A DNA stretch of 64,000 bases from Xanthostigma xanthostigma (lineage: Eukaryota > Arthropoda > Insecta > Raphidioptera > Raphidiidae): positions 40,450,401-40,514,400 of the forward strand of contig OY754465.1 in assembly GCA_963575645.1 (NCBI GenBank), in the 5' to 3' direction. The notes under the pieces were generated by a model. It was given only the letters and a program-made list of their open reading frames with translations, was not told the DNA's origin and searched no databases. Position numbers and translations under genes: made by a program. Each line of letters starts with the position of its first letter. The stretch's first letter is position 1. Shown here piece after piece: positions 11,001 through 24,120 of the stretch.

Positions 11001-11528
11001 GCGAGTGAGTAAACGTAATTATCACTTTTAAATTGCTACCCGGACAAAATCGGACAAGGAATCTAATAAATTATCATATTGAAGGTTATGCTAGGGAGAG
11101 ATTTTGGAAACTATCGGAAAATGCACTTAAAGGATATTTTTCTATTTCTATCTTCAAAGATAATACAAGCGGACTAGAAACAGCCTTGTTAATTTATTTT
11201 GTGCAAGGGTTGACGCTACACGGTACGCAGGCAGTGTACAGTAGCGCTCCACGTCTGGCGAAGTGGACGACAAGCACTAAGCAGCTTAGATGACAGTTGA
11301 CTGACACTTTGGCACATAAATATATCACCCGGTCACAGTCACCGCTTGACTATTTATACTTACAAAAATGCCGTGAATATTTTTGTGATAAAAGTGAAAA
11401 ATACTTTTGAATGTTTTTATATGTGATGAAATTATTCATTAAGAAATTAAAACAACAAAAATAACACAGTGTAAAAAAAAATAAAAACGAATAGTGCGAG
11501 ATTCGGTATTAGAAATATGTATATACCC
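11001..11528. other. Intergenic, no supported gene
   Basis: An 86-codon plus frame at 11033-11293 has no recognisable motif. 10985-11010 reads cgagcgaacgagcgaagcga, a short low-complexity patch. Confidence 0.45.
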
Positions 11529-12030
11529 TCATCTGTTATTTGATGATGACAAAGATTATATGTTAAATAATATAATATATATAGATTGATAAATTGCACA
11601 TGGGTTGCCTAGCTAAATCGCGTATCAATGCTCTATAAATTAAATAAATTCTAATTGACTTTTTTGGATCAATTTTCCCGATTGGTTAATCATAAAAATC
11701 GAGCCTAAGATGACATAATATGATACAAATAAAATGTTAACACAACAAATAAACTCAAAGTACACAGAACACAGCTATTTACAAGGTATGTTTATGTGGA
11801 TCATTTATATTTATGTTTAGAATCAATGGTATATTGCAATTTATTGTATCATATTCTCTCATTTTAGGCTCTATTTTTATGATTAGCAAATCGGCGAAAT
11901 TGATCCAAACAAGTCAACTAGAATTTATTTAATTTAACAGCATCGGTAAACGATTTAGCTAGGCAACCAAGTGCGATTCATCAATATATTGTCAAACATA
12001 TAATCTTTGTCATCATCAAATTACAGATGA
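11529..12030. mobile_element. Foldback element, about 500 bp
   Basis: Left arm 11529-11732 and right arm about 11841-12030 are diverged reverse complements. The outer ends are 'tcatctgttatttgatgatg' and 'catcatcaaattacagatga'. Internal paired blocks include 'gcctagctaaatcg'/'cgatttagctaggc' and 'gagcctaa'/'ttaggctc'. No TSD identified. No coding. Confidence 0.8.
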
Positions 12031-12535
12031 CGGTACCTAAAACTATGTAATCTATGACGGTACCTATATATTTGTAATACCGCATCTTAGACTATAACGC
12101 ATATTATAAAAACAATGGGAACTTTGATTCATTCATCCATGTAGAGTATTTGAATTTGATAGATAATAGCTGAGGTCATCGACGTCTATTATCTGAATTA
12201 AATATTTCATTAAATATTTCATTGTAACCTATTTTTGAAACTGTTTTAAAATAAAAGTATAGTTTTTTGGGTCGATTATTAAATACATTTTCGATATTCC
12301 TTTCTGAATTGTTTTTTTTGTGATTTGCGACTCAGAGAAAATAATTGACAAAGAAAAACGTTATATACTGGAAAAAGATAAAAATTAATTTGTAATTTTT
12401 TCACCCCAATAATCGAACTGAAAATCGAGTACTTTTAAATTCGCAACTCGAAAATGAAAATCCACTGACCCGTATACCTACCTCTAGAAATAATTATGAA
12501 TTATAGACACTCTTCAACACAGATCATAAGCGACA
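12031..12535. other. AT-rich intergenic DNA
   Basis: No feature recognised. Confidence 0.5.
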
Positions 12536-12912
12536 CCCTAGATCAGTGTTTTTCAACCTTTTTCATGATGCGACCCCCCTGGTATGAAAAAATATTTCGC
12601 GACCCCCCGACCCTCCGCTTTTTTATCATGTATGTATGTGTATGTTACAGTGTTACAAATATTCATTCCATACGACGTTTTTATACGTCTCCATAATTAG
12701 GATTCGGATATAAGTACATAATATAGTACGTAAAACACATTATTTTACAATTACATACCTACATCGAATACGTCGCCAATTGATAACTAACTAACGCAAT
12801 TTACGCACATAGGTATTAATAAAATTCTCTCGACCTCTGGCGACCCCCCTACAGAAGCTTCGCGACCCCCCAGGGGGTCGCGACCCACAGGTTGTAAAAC
12901 ACTGCCCTAGAT
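12536..12912. mobile_element. hAT-type MITE with perfect 8-bp TSD
   Basis: Element 12544-12904 (361 bp) is flanked by identical 8-mers CCCTAGAT (12536-12543 and 12905-12912). Termini are cagtgtttttcaacc and ggttgtaaaacactg, a common hAT inverted-repeat type. Subterminal GC-rich blocks 'gcgacccccc' occur at both ends. The frame at 12496-12696 is a by-product. A related, reversed copy lies near 63705-63890. Confidence 0.93.
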
Positions 12913-15380
12913 GGTAGGTAACGTAATTATTGTAAATGTTTTCCATTGATTTGTCAAACTTCAATTTATGTGATATTAAAAATGAAAAAAACGTTTGAAA
13001 ACTTAATCTGACAATTCAATCATAAAAACGTATTTGTAAAATGAAAACCGACACTCGGTACAATCGAGCCAGCACTGCACAAATCCCGGTACCTATTTCA
13101 TTCGCGATTTTATTTAATAATCCTTGATGTTGTCATAGAAACGGGAAATCAAATCAAGTAGAATATCCATAGGAATCGATAATCAAATCAGAGGTGCGCG
13201 TATAAATTCATATCTCGATGCTCGCCACACTAAATAAAATTATTATCAATAATTTAGATCAGTGATGCACAACATTTTTCTTTGTGGGTCATTTAAGAAA
13301 ATCATTTTAAATATTATCAGATTAAAGCTATCTTTTATTTATCCAAATTATCGTTGTTTTTATATCAGTTCATCAAATTTATGCAATATAATATGTATAC
13401 CTAAACAGTCTGTTTAAAAAATATGCATGAAAATATCGATACGGAAAACCATAATTGGTTTCAATGTACCAAAATAATTTTTGATATGAAAAAATTAATT
13501 GAAATTTACAAAAAAACAAATTTAGTTATTTCTAAATATTTTATTAAGCACTTTTGCTTCAGTTTTCGATATTATTTTCATTGAAAATACTAACTACAGG
13601 CTCCATTTCGTTCTTTTTTCTAATATTTTGCATGGATAGTTCAGAAATAAGGCGGGGGGGTGTACGGTTTTATAACGACTTTAAAAGCAAATATAGACAA
13701 CAATCCACAGACATTCATTCAGTCAGCCCGCTTTTTGAGAGGGGAACAACCAAAATCTGACTTTTACTTAGACCAAGAATACTCCCATTTTCTTAAAAAA
13801 ACATGAAAGTAAGAAAAGAGAAACATTCTTCAGTGGAATTATAAAACTGTGTAAATATATTTGTGTGAAAAGTTCAATAATTAAATTGTAAAATTCAACT
13901 CATTAGTCTAATGAATATAACATTTATAATAACTTCTATGCGACTTAAATACAAAGCCTAGATATATTTTCTTACACAATTCATAGAGCCAAGAAAGTTT
14001 TCGCGAAGTGTATACAGAGGTGGACTTAGTAACGCTTTAAGCAACTAAGAATATAGAAAACGAAGACACGTTAAATTTCCCCAAATGTGACATTTGAAGA
14101 AGATTTATTTTTTACCTGGCGACGTTGAAAGCAAATAAGGATTAAGAATTTTTAAAATTGTACTATGTATGTGTATACTACGTATGTGTATATTTATTAC
14201 TGTATCAATTGTCATTTTTTCACGAATCCGCATGCTGGCCCATCAAATTCTAATCTAAATAAATTTGAATTATGATTTTAACAGTGTCTGTATGCATAAA
14301 AAATTAAACTCTATTACATAAACGAAGAAAACAAGCAAATCAAACGTAAGACAGTATTTTGTTTGGAATCTGTTCGGGAGTTAAAAATAAGATTTCGGTA
14401 TTCAAGCCCTCGACAACTGGTATTAAAAAAATACTATCTCACGCCTTGACTATGTTTTCTTCTTTTACATTGTCGAGTTTTAATTTTTTTTTTTTTTTTT
14501 TTTTTTATTTTAAAAAGAGCGAATCGGCTTCTATGGCCATTATCGCGTAATAATAATAAATGTATATGTACATAGGTATGATAATATTAAGGTAAGTACA
14601 TGTTATATTACATATAAATCACAATTAATGTTAATGCTAATTAATAAGGTAAGTAGAATGAGCTGGTATTTTTTTAATTTTTCTTTTCTTTTATTGCTAT
14701 TATTGGACGGATCCGCCTGTTCTTTAAGTATATATTAATTAACCAGACATGCTAACCTTTTAGGTTTAGGTCATACAAAGCATGGAGTATTTTTGTCAAA
14801 TAAATAATTATTAAGAAAATTATTAACAAAACATTCTGCAGTAGTCATTGTAAATATTCTTTCATCTACGTTAAAAGATCACTTCATTATAATATTATTT
14901 TACATAGAAAAAATTACAAAAAGTTGGACATAGACGTTTTTGCAATTTGGTCGCAGGTATTCATTACACAATTGTGAAAATATCTTGCCTTTTGTTGTGA
15001 AACAACGACTCTTAATACGAACTAATTAAGCTAATTATACGGGAATTTATTTAATGAAGAGCAGTTTTTTTCGCTTCCTGGAAAAAATGAAGGTAATAAT
15101 TTTATTCTCGCATTTTTATTTTTAACCATATTTCACCTGAAGACGTAATTTAAAGATAAGTATGCTTACTTTGTATTTCATGTATTACTAATTGCGTTTC
15201 AGGTATTTTTTACTTCTTGTACTTTTATAATACATATAATAAAATAATGCTTCTGCTTCTAGGCTCGTGAATATAGGACTTCATAAATTCATTTTTGTTC
15301 ATAACGCCAGAACATATATACAGTATTCGTCTAAAGAACAGTATCGAATATGACAATTTCATATAATTTTTAATTTATAT
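12913..15380. other. AT-rich intergenic DNA
   Basis: About 2.5 kb without a supported gene. It includes a possible hAT-like left end 'cagtgatgcacaacattttt' at about 13261 with no partner found, a T-run at 14484-14506, and duplicated 'aaggtaagta' at 14590 and 14647. The peptide MKSSFFRFLEKMK at 15053-15091 precedes GTAATA, but nothing else supports an exon. Confidence 0.5.
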
Positions 15381-15640
15381 TTAACTCAAATGTCCAAAAT
15401 GTGCACCATTGCGGCGCGAACAGGCTTCAAAACGATTTTTCTGAAATACTGACTCGTAAAGTATGCCCCAAATGTGTGCATCAGGTGGCATCAGATGAGA
15501 TAGATACTCGAAATCTGTTCGACAAATTATTTTGTTTTCAAAATGTTCATGAAGTAAGACTAAGGTGTATGGTTTGTTGAGCCATTCTTTTGGAACCGTT
15601 GTCTGAGACTTGCTATTATCGCGTCCATTTCCGTAAGACC
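15381..15640 (-). pseudogene. Tc1/mariner-superfamily transposase relic (C-terminal)
   Basis: The minus strand reads FQKNGSTNHT, matching the 'FQQDGAxxHT' motif of IS630/Tc1/mariner-type transposases, and then meets a stop. In another frame it continues LVLLHEHFENKIICRT, then LMPPDAHIWGILYESVF, and finally SRRNGAHFGHLS before a stop at 15381-15383. The second part parallels the family's 'WPPRSPDLTPxDFFLWG' block and its 'C-ARNGGHFEHL' C-terminus. A frameshift separates the two parts and the catalytic D of the DG motif is replaced by N, so it is inactive. No TIRs located. Confidence 0.7.
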
Positions 15641-16187
15641 CAGAATAATGCTCTACTAAAAAACACTTTTTCTTTAGTTGTAAAAATCATTTTCAAGACG
15701 ATTTTAACACCACAGTAATGTCAATATGACAACTAATGCATATAAGACAAGCAATTCTACAGAAATTTCGGTACTGTTTATTTTGGCGAATGCTGTATAT
15801 ACCACTTATTAATTGCAATTAATTTTAAATTTTCAATTCTCTCAATACTTTGTTCTTAGCGGGACGTGAACATATAGATTATAGATCACCTCAAATTATT
15901 AACGTCTACCTTGAATATATAGTGAAAATTTGAACAGTGAACCCATTGAGACTATATACAGGGAGCACGACTTAAATGTAACAATTCACAGTCTGCCCAC
16001 TAAATAGTACATATTATGTTTATTTTTTTACCACTAGCGTCGCTGATTTTTTTTTGTATTTTTCATTTTACTTTTGCAATAGAAATTTTCATTAGTTGTT
16101 TACCATAAAAGCAGATTAAATAATTCATTTAATTTTCGAAAATTCCTCCACGGTTTCGGCACAAAGCCCTCGTATAATACCCCTTCA
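15641..16187. other. AT-rich intergenic DNA
   Basis: No feature recognised. Confidence 0.5.
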
Positions 16188-16791
16188 TCGTTTCGCAGTG
16201 TTGCTAACCCTACGGATTTTTCCGTATATCTACGGAATTTTTACCCTATTCTCGGATATACGGATATAGAACCCAAATCTACGGATTTTACAAATAAACA
16301 CAAACATGCTCAGTAAAAATTTTAAAAATCATATTTGTATTAATAAAAGGTATTTGAAATTATTTAATAAGTATTATTTCCCACAATTCGAGCGGCGGGC
16401 TTTTACACTTCAGAGATGATGTAAGTTGGATCGCCGAAAATTCTCTGCAAAACCGAGAATATTTTGAGTCTTACATACACAGCACAAACGTAACACGTAG
16501 CACTATTGTCATTTATTTTGTTCTGCATGTCGCCGTAGGAAAAAGTGTTAAAAAAATAATATAATAAGTACTTTCATAATATATTTATCATTGTTTTATT
16601 GCCAAACACGTAAATTTTTAGTCTATTTGTTTTGTTTTTTTAATTTTAATTTTATGTAAAACCGACAAGAAAGATTTATTTTATTTTAAAAATATTTTAA
16701 CCAATCGTTTTCTAGCAAAAAAAAACTACGAATTTTTCGAACCCTTCCTACGAATTTTCGTATCCAAAAAGTTGGCAACACTGTCGTTTCG
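16188..16791. mobile_element. hAT-type non-autonomous element with 8-bp TSD
   Basis: Element 16196-16783 (588 bp) is flanked by TCGTTTCG on both sides (16188-16195 and 16784-16791). Ends are cagtgttgctaac and gttggcaacactg. Subterminal blocks repeat 'ctacgga' and 'tacggatttt' at the left and 'tacgaattttcg' at the right. No transposase frame. Confidence 0.92.
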
Positions 16792-17249
16792 GTACATATA
16801 GAACACTGGTGTCCACTTATTTAGAGAAGTTATTTGTATATATGAAGTTACTGCTCTTTGTAGTCTCCGGGGGTTACCGTTAAAAAATTTTTGCACTGCT
16901 GTTTTACAAACATTTAACTACTTGCCAACTTAAAAATATGCTTTCGATAATAAACGGCTGTGAATTCACAAGAAAAATAAAGGATAGAATTCATCAACTA
17001 ATCTCTTAACCCTTTTACGATTGTCAGGAAAAATAGCTGCAATCCATAAATTAAAATTCCAGCGGCATTCCACGAGAAAGTAATCAATTTTGTTGTTGAT
17101 TTAATTCTGCGTGTATAGTCGTATGTACTGTTAGGTAGTTATAACATAAATAATCAATCTTAGAGTATCCCCTTTTACGTCACGGGGGAGTACGACGGGA
17201 AAATCTGCTGGACTTCCTGCAATCCTAAATGTCAGGGGTGCCAATATTT
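16792..17249. other. Intergenic DNA
   Basis: Contains 'caggggtgccaatattttt' at about 17233, which resembles a hAT-like terminus, but no partner end was found. Otherwise nothing. Confidence 0.4.
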
Positions 17250-17392
17250 TTGTGAGCACATTTCATAACTTTATAAACAAAAGTTTCTCCATATTACGGT
17301 TCATAGGATACAGTCCGCTGACAGATAGATGGACGGACAGCGGAGGCTTAGTAGAGAGTTCTGTTGAGCACCCTTCGGGTACGGAACCCTAA
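17250..17392 (-). repeat. 'gggttccgtacc' dispersed repeat, copy 2 (inverted)
   Basis: The minus strand reads gggttccgtacccgaagggt, then 'actaagcctccgctgtccgt' and 'ggttcatgag'-type text (here diverged). Matches 7145-7275. Explains the minus frame ending in this interval. Confidence 0.75.
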
Positions 17393-17864
17393 CAATAATA
17401 AAATGTAATGTTATTGTTGTTAAAACTCTGAAAAGGCAGCTGTCGGTGAGTAGTTGGGTCACCCCTAGCAGCAGAGGTTTAGCCGCCGGTCTGTGCAATG
17501 TGAATTAAAAGACAGAAAGTCGCTAGGCATTAGCGATAGATTAGACAAAGACAACGGCCGTTGTACATACATGACTGCCTACAGAGCTGGAGTGAGACAG
17601 ATTGAGTGGATAATTTATCACGTGCTTATTCGCTGAGACGTACAAGTCTATACTGGTTGACAAATTAGATCAATATAAACTACATATGATCAGATTCATT
17701 TTCAATCTTAATAAAAATTTGCTTTCTAAAATTATGATTACAAAATGACAAAACAGTACAAATTATCTTTAAATTTAAAATTAATAAATTCTATAAATTA
17801 CTTTAAAATAATAAAAATTGTTATTAAGATAATATAATATAATTAGTATTATGCTTATTAATTT
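17393..17864. other. Intergenic DNA
   Basis: No feature recognised; a TCG|GTGAGT donor-like site at 17440 lacks an open upstream exon. Confidence 0.45.
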
Positions 17865-18530
17865 ATTGACGTGATAACGTCTTATAAATTGATGAATCAC
17901 CAATCGTATAAATTGATAAAACACCGGCTGCATGCACGAAAAAGTGTAACGTTCCTAAATCCTAACGTTCCTAACGTTCGTAACGCGTAACGTTCCGCCT
18001 GACCCTGTGCGTGCTTTTTGCTAATTTCTCGCTCAATTTAAATCAGATCGGTTTGAAACCAGTCTTAAACGAAAGAGGAGAACATTTTACATAGATTTCG
18101 TATAACAGAATTTGCCTAAACAGTTTTTTTATACAAATTTATATAGAAAAATAGCTGTATAAATGCAATGTTGTCTAATGCATGGCGCGACGCGGTCGGT
18201 CGTCTTTGTTTGCCGTACATGGCAATTAGAAAATAACGTATGTCTTGTCTTAACATGAAAACGGCTGCATTTCTAATGTTTAATTCAATTTTTTGACATT
18301 AGTATTTTGTGAAATGCAACGCCTTCTAAGTTAAGTATTGGAATAACTAATTATTATTAGAACATAATACTTTGACAGTTGCAAACTTCACTTTTGACAT
18401 TTCTTATCATTCCGACACCAAGGATAAGCGGATTGAAACCAAATTTTGGGAGGTTTAGGTTATGTATTACGGAATACGTTATCACGTAAAACTATCGTCC
18501 GTAAACCGACTTCACAGACAACCAATTTTT
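17865..18530 (+). mobile_element. Repeat R, copy 1 (ends shared with 51.07-51.70 kb, inverted)
   Basis: Left end 'tgacgtgataacgtcttata' and right end about 'acgttatcacgtaaaactat ... ccgacttcacagacaacc'. The complementary ACGTGATAACGT motifs near the two ends suggest short TIRs. Behind the left end is a TAACGTTCC-rich short tandem stretch (17950-17997). The core carries the 'ctcgctcaatttaaatcaga' module shared with 7317 and 40258. The copy at 51068-51700 has the same ends but a different core. Confidence 0.75.
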
Positions 18531-19524
18531 TTTTTACCATATTTTAGGGCTCAACAAAGTATTATTAAATCACGAAACGTCGCCTATTGACAATACGTAA
18601 TAGTGTTTGTTTATTTATTAATTTTTCGAGTTCCTTTGATGTATCTTTATTAATTATTAAAAAACAATATTTTTCATTTCATTAAACGAAGTGGTAAATG
18701 TCGGTTTCAGGTCTAAGAAAAATTATTTATATCTGGAAAAAATCAATTTTAAATTCCTGGGAGAGTATTTTCTTGATTACAATGTTAATAAAAAAACAAA
18801 ATAAAACACGGGTCGCAGTGTCCAACCCTGCTGACAATATAGTGTATTTGCTAATACAGGCAGTGTGGTTTTATTATGTGAACGTTAGTTATTTTTTGGA
18901 CATAATAAAAAATTTAACCTCTTAATACATCCCTTAAAATAATATTGTTTTTCTTAACTGTAATATTATTATTAATCCAACATCTGTACCAAATTTAATT
19001 TACCCTTAGTAAGTAAATTCATATCCGCGAACTAGTGTTTTTACAAAATGTATAAATTCAATTCTGTCGGGCCGATTTCATTTAAATATTATGAAACTTC
19101 GAGAAATTTTGGTCTGACCCCTAGGTCCCACTATCCGACCGACGCCAATAGTATATATGCCATATGGCAAATACACTAAAAGTCTGACATAGGTACTTTT
19201 TATATTATACAGTTCGGAGAGATTACAACGCTTGGTAAACTTACAATTTTATGGTGGATGAACGTGTCGTACTCTTAACTTCCACCACATTTTTAGAACG
19301 CTTATAAATAATTATTTTCCACGTAAAATTCCACGGCTGATATCTACTTAAAATACTTATATTTGCAAAAAATGTTGAAAAATATCAACTAAGCTCGAAA
19401 TACAAAGTCGATATTTAAAAATTTAAATAAAGTAAGTAGATATCGCAGTGTAGTCTTACGGGAGAGAGTAGAATCAGATACTGTCGGGACCTTTGCAAAC
19501 ACAACCAAGCACACTGCTCAGCTA
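18531..19524. other. AT-rich intergenic DNA
   Basis: No supported gene; one 75-codon plus frame at 18698-18925 without homology. Confidence 0.5.
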
Positions 19525-19958
19525 AATGGAATCAGTGTTGGCACTCTGGAAATTTATTTTCCCCTAACCCTAAAATAAAAGTCCCCTAAAAATCTTAGTT
19601 TAAAAATTATTTCCCACTAAATTTTTAAAATTAAATATTTGTTATATTTTAAAGTTTGTATTAATAAATAAAAGTTTAAATCACATCGAAATAGAAGCAA
19701 TTTTAAGAAAAAAAAGTAAAAATACGAGGAGAAAAAGTGCAACATACATAATGAAAATTAATTAGCTATTAGATGAAATAGAAAATCGGATCTTTTAGGC
19801 TGAACAAAACGACCGTTAGGCTGGTCTGAATATTGTTAGGTTGAACATGGCGGTGTTGCGCCAGACTCTAACTCAAGGGTCCCTAAAAATTCTCCAAATA
19901 AAAAATATTCCTCTAAATTTAGGGGAAAATATCCTAAGGTGGTAACAATAAATAAAAT
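19525..19958. mobile_element. Probable hAT-type element with imperfect TSD
   Basis: Begins cagtgttggcactctgg and contains 'ttttcccctaa' close to the left end; the complement 'ttaggggaaaa' lies close to the right end, before ggtggtaacaata. Flanking 8-mers AATGGAAT (19525-19532) and AATAAAAT (19951-19958) match at 6 of 8. Extent 19533-19950 is my reading. Confidence 0.6.
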
Positions 19959-22900
19959 TTCAACCAGACGCTCCGCAATTCTCAAGTCAAAAATATTGCT
20001 TATAGTTACAAAACTGATTGGATTGTTGTTTCAACATGATTCAATAAATATTGACTTTCACAACACCTCGTAAAATATATTTAAAAAATTGATATCTCTA
20101 AATAATGCTCGGTATTTTTGGTTATACCCGATTTTGAACATTCTAACAAAATGTAAAAATTCTAAAAACTTAAAATTTTAATACAATTATTAGGTAATAT
20201 AACAAAAAAAAAGTTTGATGAAATTACTATTTCACAGATAAAAGAATAAATATGGTTAGAGAATATAAAAATCATTGCTACCCTTGAATGCGAGTGCAGT
20301 AAATGGTCAGTAACCAAGAGGGTGGAAAAATACATCCTTCATGAAGGTAATTTAAGGAAATGGTTCGTTAACTTCGTTGATTTGTACTTTTTATTTATTG
20401 CGGGAGTACATTAATCTTACGACCCTCGAAAATATTTTATCAGTTTATTGTTTTTTTCTTTTCTTTTTCGTTATAAATACAATAATTTCATTTGTACACG
20501 GAGCCGTTCGTGTGAAGCAGAAAAAAGACATAAAATATCAACTTTGATAGTGAAAAGATGAAGTATGTACAAAGTACGCTAGGAGACCAATAAATGCCAG
20601 CTTTCATGTAATTTCGTTTAAGAAGTATTTGAAAGAAAAAATCGGCTGGTTTCAGGCTTTCGTTCCGCCGCAGTGTTTTTCGTACAACTACGTCTTTTGA
20701 AAAAAATATTTTATAGTATGCATTCTTACGATATTTTTTAAAATTGTCTAGTAAATAAACAAACACAAATTAAACATTTGAATTTATAATTGAACGGGAT
20801 TTCTTTAGCTAACAAATAGCATTTCAAACATTGTTATTTCTTTATTCTTAAAAAGCCTGTTTCAGAACAAGCTTTACAAGAATAAGTCAAAATGAGTGGC
20901 GTACATCTGTAAGAAAACAAATTTACAGGCAAAGGTCCCACTAGAATTTTATATATTGATTTACGCATGCATATATAATGTGCTGAGCGGTTAAATAAAC
21001 ATAGAAACGACTAGCGAACAAATTAATTAGCTGACGCCTAATTAAAGAAAACAATTTGATGTTGAAACCGTTATGAGAATGTAACAGCTGCTATGAAACA
21101 GTAAATTAACACTTTAATGTCCACAATTTTCTAATTTATTCTATTTAAACCCTTAAATGTTTATTTTAAAGTAATGACCAGATAAATGAATGTGTTCAAA
21201 AAGATAAAAACTAAAAGTAATTAAAATACCAAAGGAAATCTTTTTTGAAAATGATCAGATAATTCATTAAAACGTTTCCATTATTTAGATTTTAATATGA
21301 GTGCTCTATACCTGTAAGAAATGAAAGAGTTTATTATATAGTATCCTTATAAGCATAAAAACAAAAAGCAAAACAAATTATTCATAAAATCAAAGTTAGT
21401 AGATTACATAAGTCGCCTCGATCCATTGTATAGTACTAGGGCAATGACGTCTTCTGGTGGACTTGTCAATCGATTGCGTGGCAATAGCTGTTGTTTACAA
21501 ACTTTGGTGGCAGTATCTAACAAATGTCGAAAAAATCAAATTGCAGAATATTGATATTATCGGCAATAAATCGAATTTTTAGGCTAAGAGATTTAGATAG
21601 TTCTAGTTAAATATATAAATGACATTGTTGATATTGTGATTATAAGTTGATATAAATATGAACAGTCTACCATCTTGACATTTCCGTGCTTAAGCTAATT
21701 AATCAGACGAAATGAGATAATCTCTGTAATCTACTAGCCTTGCATAAACTAAATTAAAAAGAAAAAAAAACTATTTCCACGATAACACCGAACTATACAT
21801 ACAAATATCTCACAACATCCTATAGGAAAATGGCATTTGGTAAGAGTTTTTGTCTTCTTACCTTTTGCTAACTAAATATTTTTGCGTTATAAAGAGCTCT
21901 GACGACGGAAAAAGTGTTTCCGAAGTGGCCAAATTGGTATTAAAATTTTGTTAATTCATATTCCTGTTCACTAACAAAGTCTCAGATTAAAAACTATAAA
22001 CCTAATGTCACTTAATAAATAGCGAACTTATACAGTTCCAATTATTATCATTATTTTTTAATTTTTTGTTTTACAAAATTAATTTTGTCTGAAGCAGTGT
22101 TGTTGAAGAACAAAGAAGCGAAACTAAACATTTGCAAACCCAATTGATTTATCCAATAAAATTAAATATACACAGACGATACTAGAAAACATCTGTAACC
22201 TTGCTGTTAATTTTATTATAGTGTGATGTTAACGTTCATAATATCAATATATATCGTACAAAACTCTATACGAAGTGTTCTTCGAAACACCTAACGATAT
22301 GTGGGACTAGAATCCAAAGCAGATTATGTAAAATGTATTACTGATCCATCAAATGTTTATTAAGGACTCAGTAAAATGTCGCAAAAGCGTATCTTTGTTT
22401 TGCGGAAGTGACACAAAGTTACACTGTGAAATATATTTCACTCTTCTTGGTCAATATATAAATGTAGCTGTCATCACATACGAATTTGAATTTTTACACA
22501 TATTTTGAGAGTACCCGGGACTGCACATCCAGCTTAAATATTTATAGTTTCCAAACTAAAATAGATACAGAAAAGTATGTGTTTTTACTGTAAGATTCTT
22601 CATTTTTTTGGAAAAAATATATTTACAATTTGCAATGTTTTAAAGTTATGGCAGATTAAAGTTACAGACAAATTTATTTACATTCAAAATTGACCGTTAA
22701 ATGTATCACAGATGCTAGTTGAAATTAATATCATTGTAAATTAGAAATTTGGAATAGTTTTTCATTAAGAATTTCTAATTTACATTGAATATCAAATAGT
22801 TTTTCAATTTACTGAAGTTATGTTTCTTAACGCAGGCCTCCAGCCAGGGAGGGAACTACGAAAAAATGAGTGTGTGATTGAGCGACGTGTGAAATGACAA

Positions 22901-23984
22901 TTTTTTTTAGTTTCGTGTTTTTATATTTCTTATCAATAAATAAAAAAATAAAAATTTAATAATTCACTACACGTAAATTTTAAACCGACGAATCTCTTGA
23001 TAGAAAAACTAGATAATATATTGAAATTATGGATCAGTATTTGGCTCAGAAAATCTTACAATTAATGAAGAAACGAGTTACTATAAATATTTTAGAAAAG
23101 ATAAATATAATTATAAACTTAGTAATGTGTAAATGATAATTGAGTATCTAGGTACAATAGTCATCGTACATTCTGTACGGAATGCGAGCAATTCGCACCC
23201 CACGTATGAATTTTATTAATATGGTCATGTACAGTGGCGCCACAAATAGCTCTAGGGGTTACATAATGTACATAGGTACGGACATCATCCATAATGACAC
23301 AAAGAATGACTACAGATGTGCTACGCGTTATATCAAAAACCGCAACATTAGCATCCGACCTCACTAACGTCGTCCACTAATTAAATAAACCAATTGACTT
23401 TTCACCAAAGTTTGCTAGAAAACCCAAAAATCAAAAACAATATACAAATGCACAACTTAATCAGGAATGCTTTGCTTTATAATGTTTACGGTCGTTTTTG
23501 GAAAAAATGACTTTTAGTAATTTCTTCCTAAAGACTAAACAAGAAAAAAACAAAAAAATGAAATAATATTATACTTAAGTCGTCACCTGTATATAAAAAT
23601 AATGACTTTTAAGTTTTTAATAAACATACCTATAGTTTTGTTTTAACTGAGTATAACAAAAATTTTTAAAGCTCTTTTTGCACTTTGCATGGAATTATTC
23701 CATATTTGTTGATAAAATATAATTACATTAACACAGCACAAAATTCACTAATAATTCATAATTTTTTGCCTCAGTACTGAATTTTTGAAGAACTGAAATG
23801 TTGCATTTCGTGATGCACAAACAAAATAAAAAAAAAATTGATCACACAAGCAAATAATATAATAAATATAATTCCTTTTTAGTAAATTTTAATTTTACCA
23901 TAAACAAAAAAAAAAAAAACGAAGTGAAATTATCCTGATTATTTATTATCCGAAGTAAATATAACGAACATTTAGTCACATATT
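19959..23984. other. About 4 kb of AT-rich DNA with no supported gene
   Basis: The longest frame (minus 20488-20766, 92 codons) lacks any motif I know. A very short splice-like unit on the minus strand around 20880-20910 was judged too weak. 23160-23370 shows small overlapping frames on both strands only. Confidence 0.5.
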
Positions 23985-24120
23985 ATTGCATATGGACATG
24001 GTAAAAACAAAAGTAAATGCGGTGGAAGAACGGGTACATATGGTGGAAAAACGAACACACGCCATAGTTTTAATTTTGGTGGAAGAATGGGCTTATGCGG
24101 TGGGAGAACGGGTATACGAG
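23985..24120 (+). repeat. GGTGGAAGAACGGG-type short repeat cluster
   Basis: Four diverged occurrences of 'ggtgga/ggaagaacg' type units: 24020, 24042, 24078 and 24099. The complementary pair pattern (ccacc, about 22 nt, ccacc) occurs singly at 6747-6782 and 44773-44815. The 104-codon plus frame at 23986-24300 starts in this cluster and is probably fortuitous. Confidence 0.5.

Noticed and set aside
13261-13330. hAT element starting cagtgatgcacaac
   Set aside because: No partner terminus or duplication was found; kept only as a note.
15053-15091. First coding exon MKSSFFRFLEKMK followed by GTAATA
   Set aside because: Too short, weak donor, no promoter or downstream exon.
20880-20910. 29-nt microexon on the minus strand (acceptor ttcttacag, donor GTAAAG)
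   Set aside because: Such a short unit with common splice-like strings is expected by chance in AT-rich DNA.
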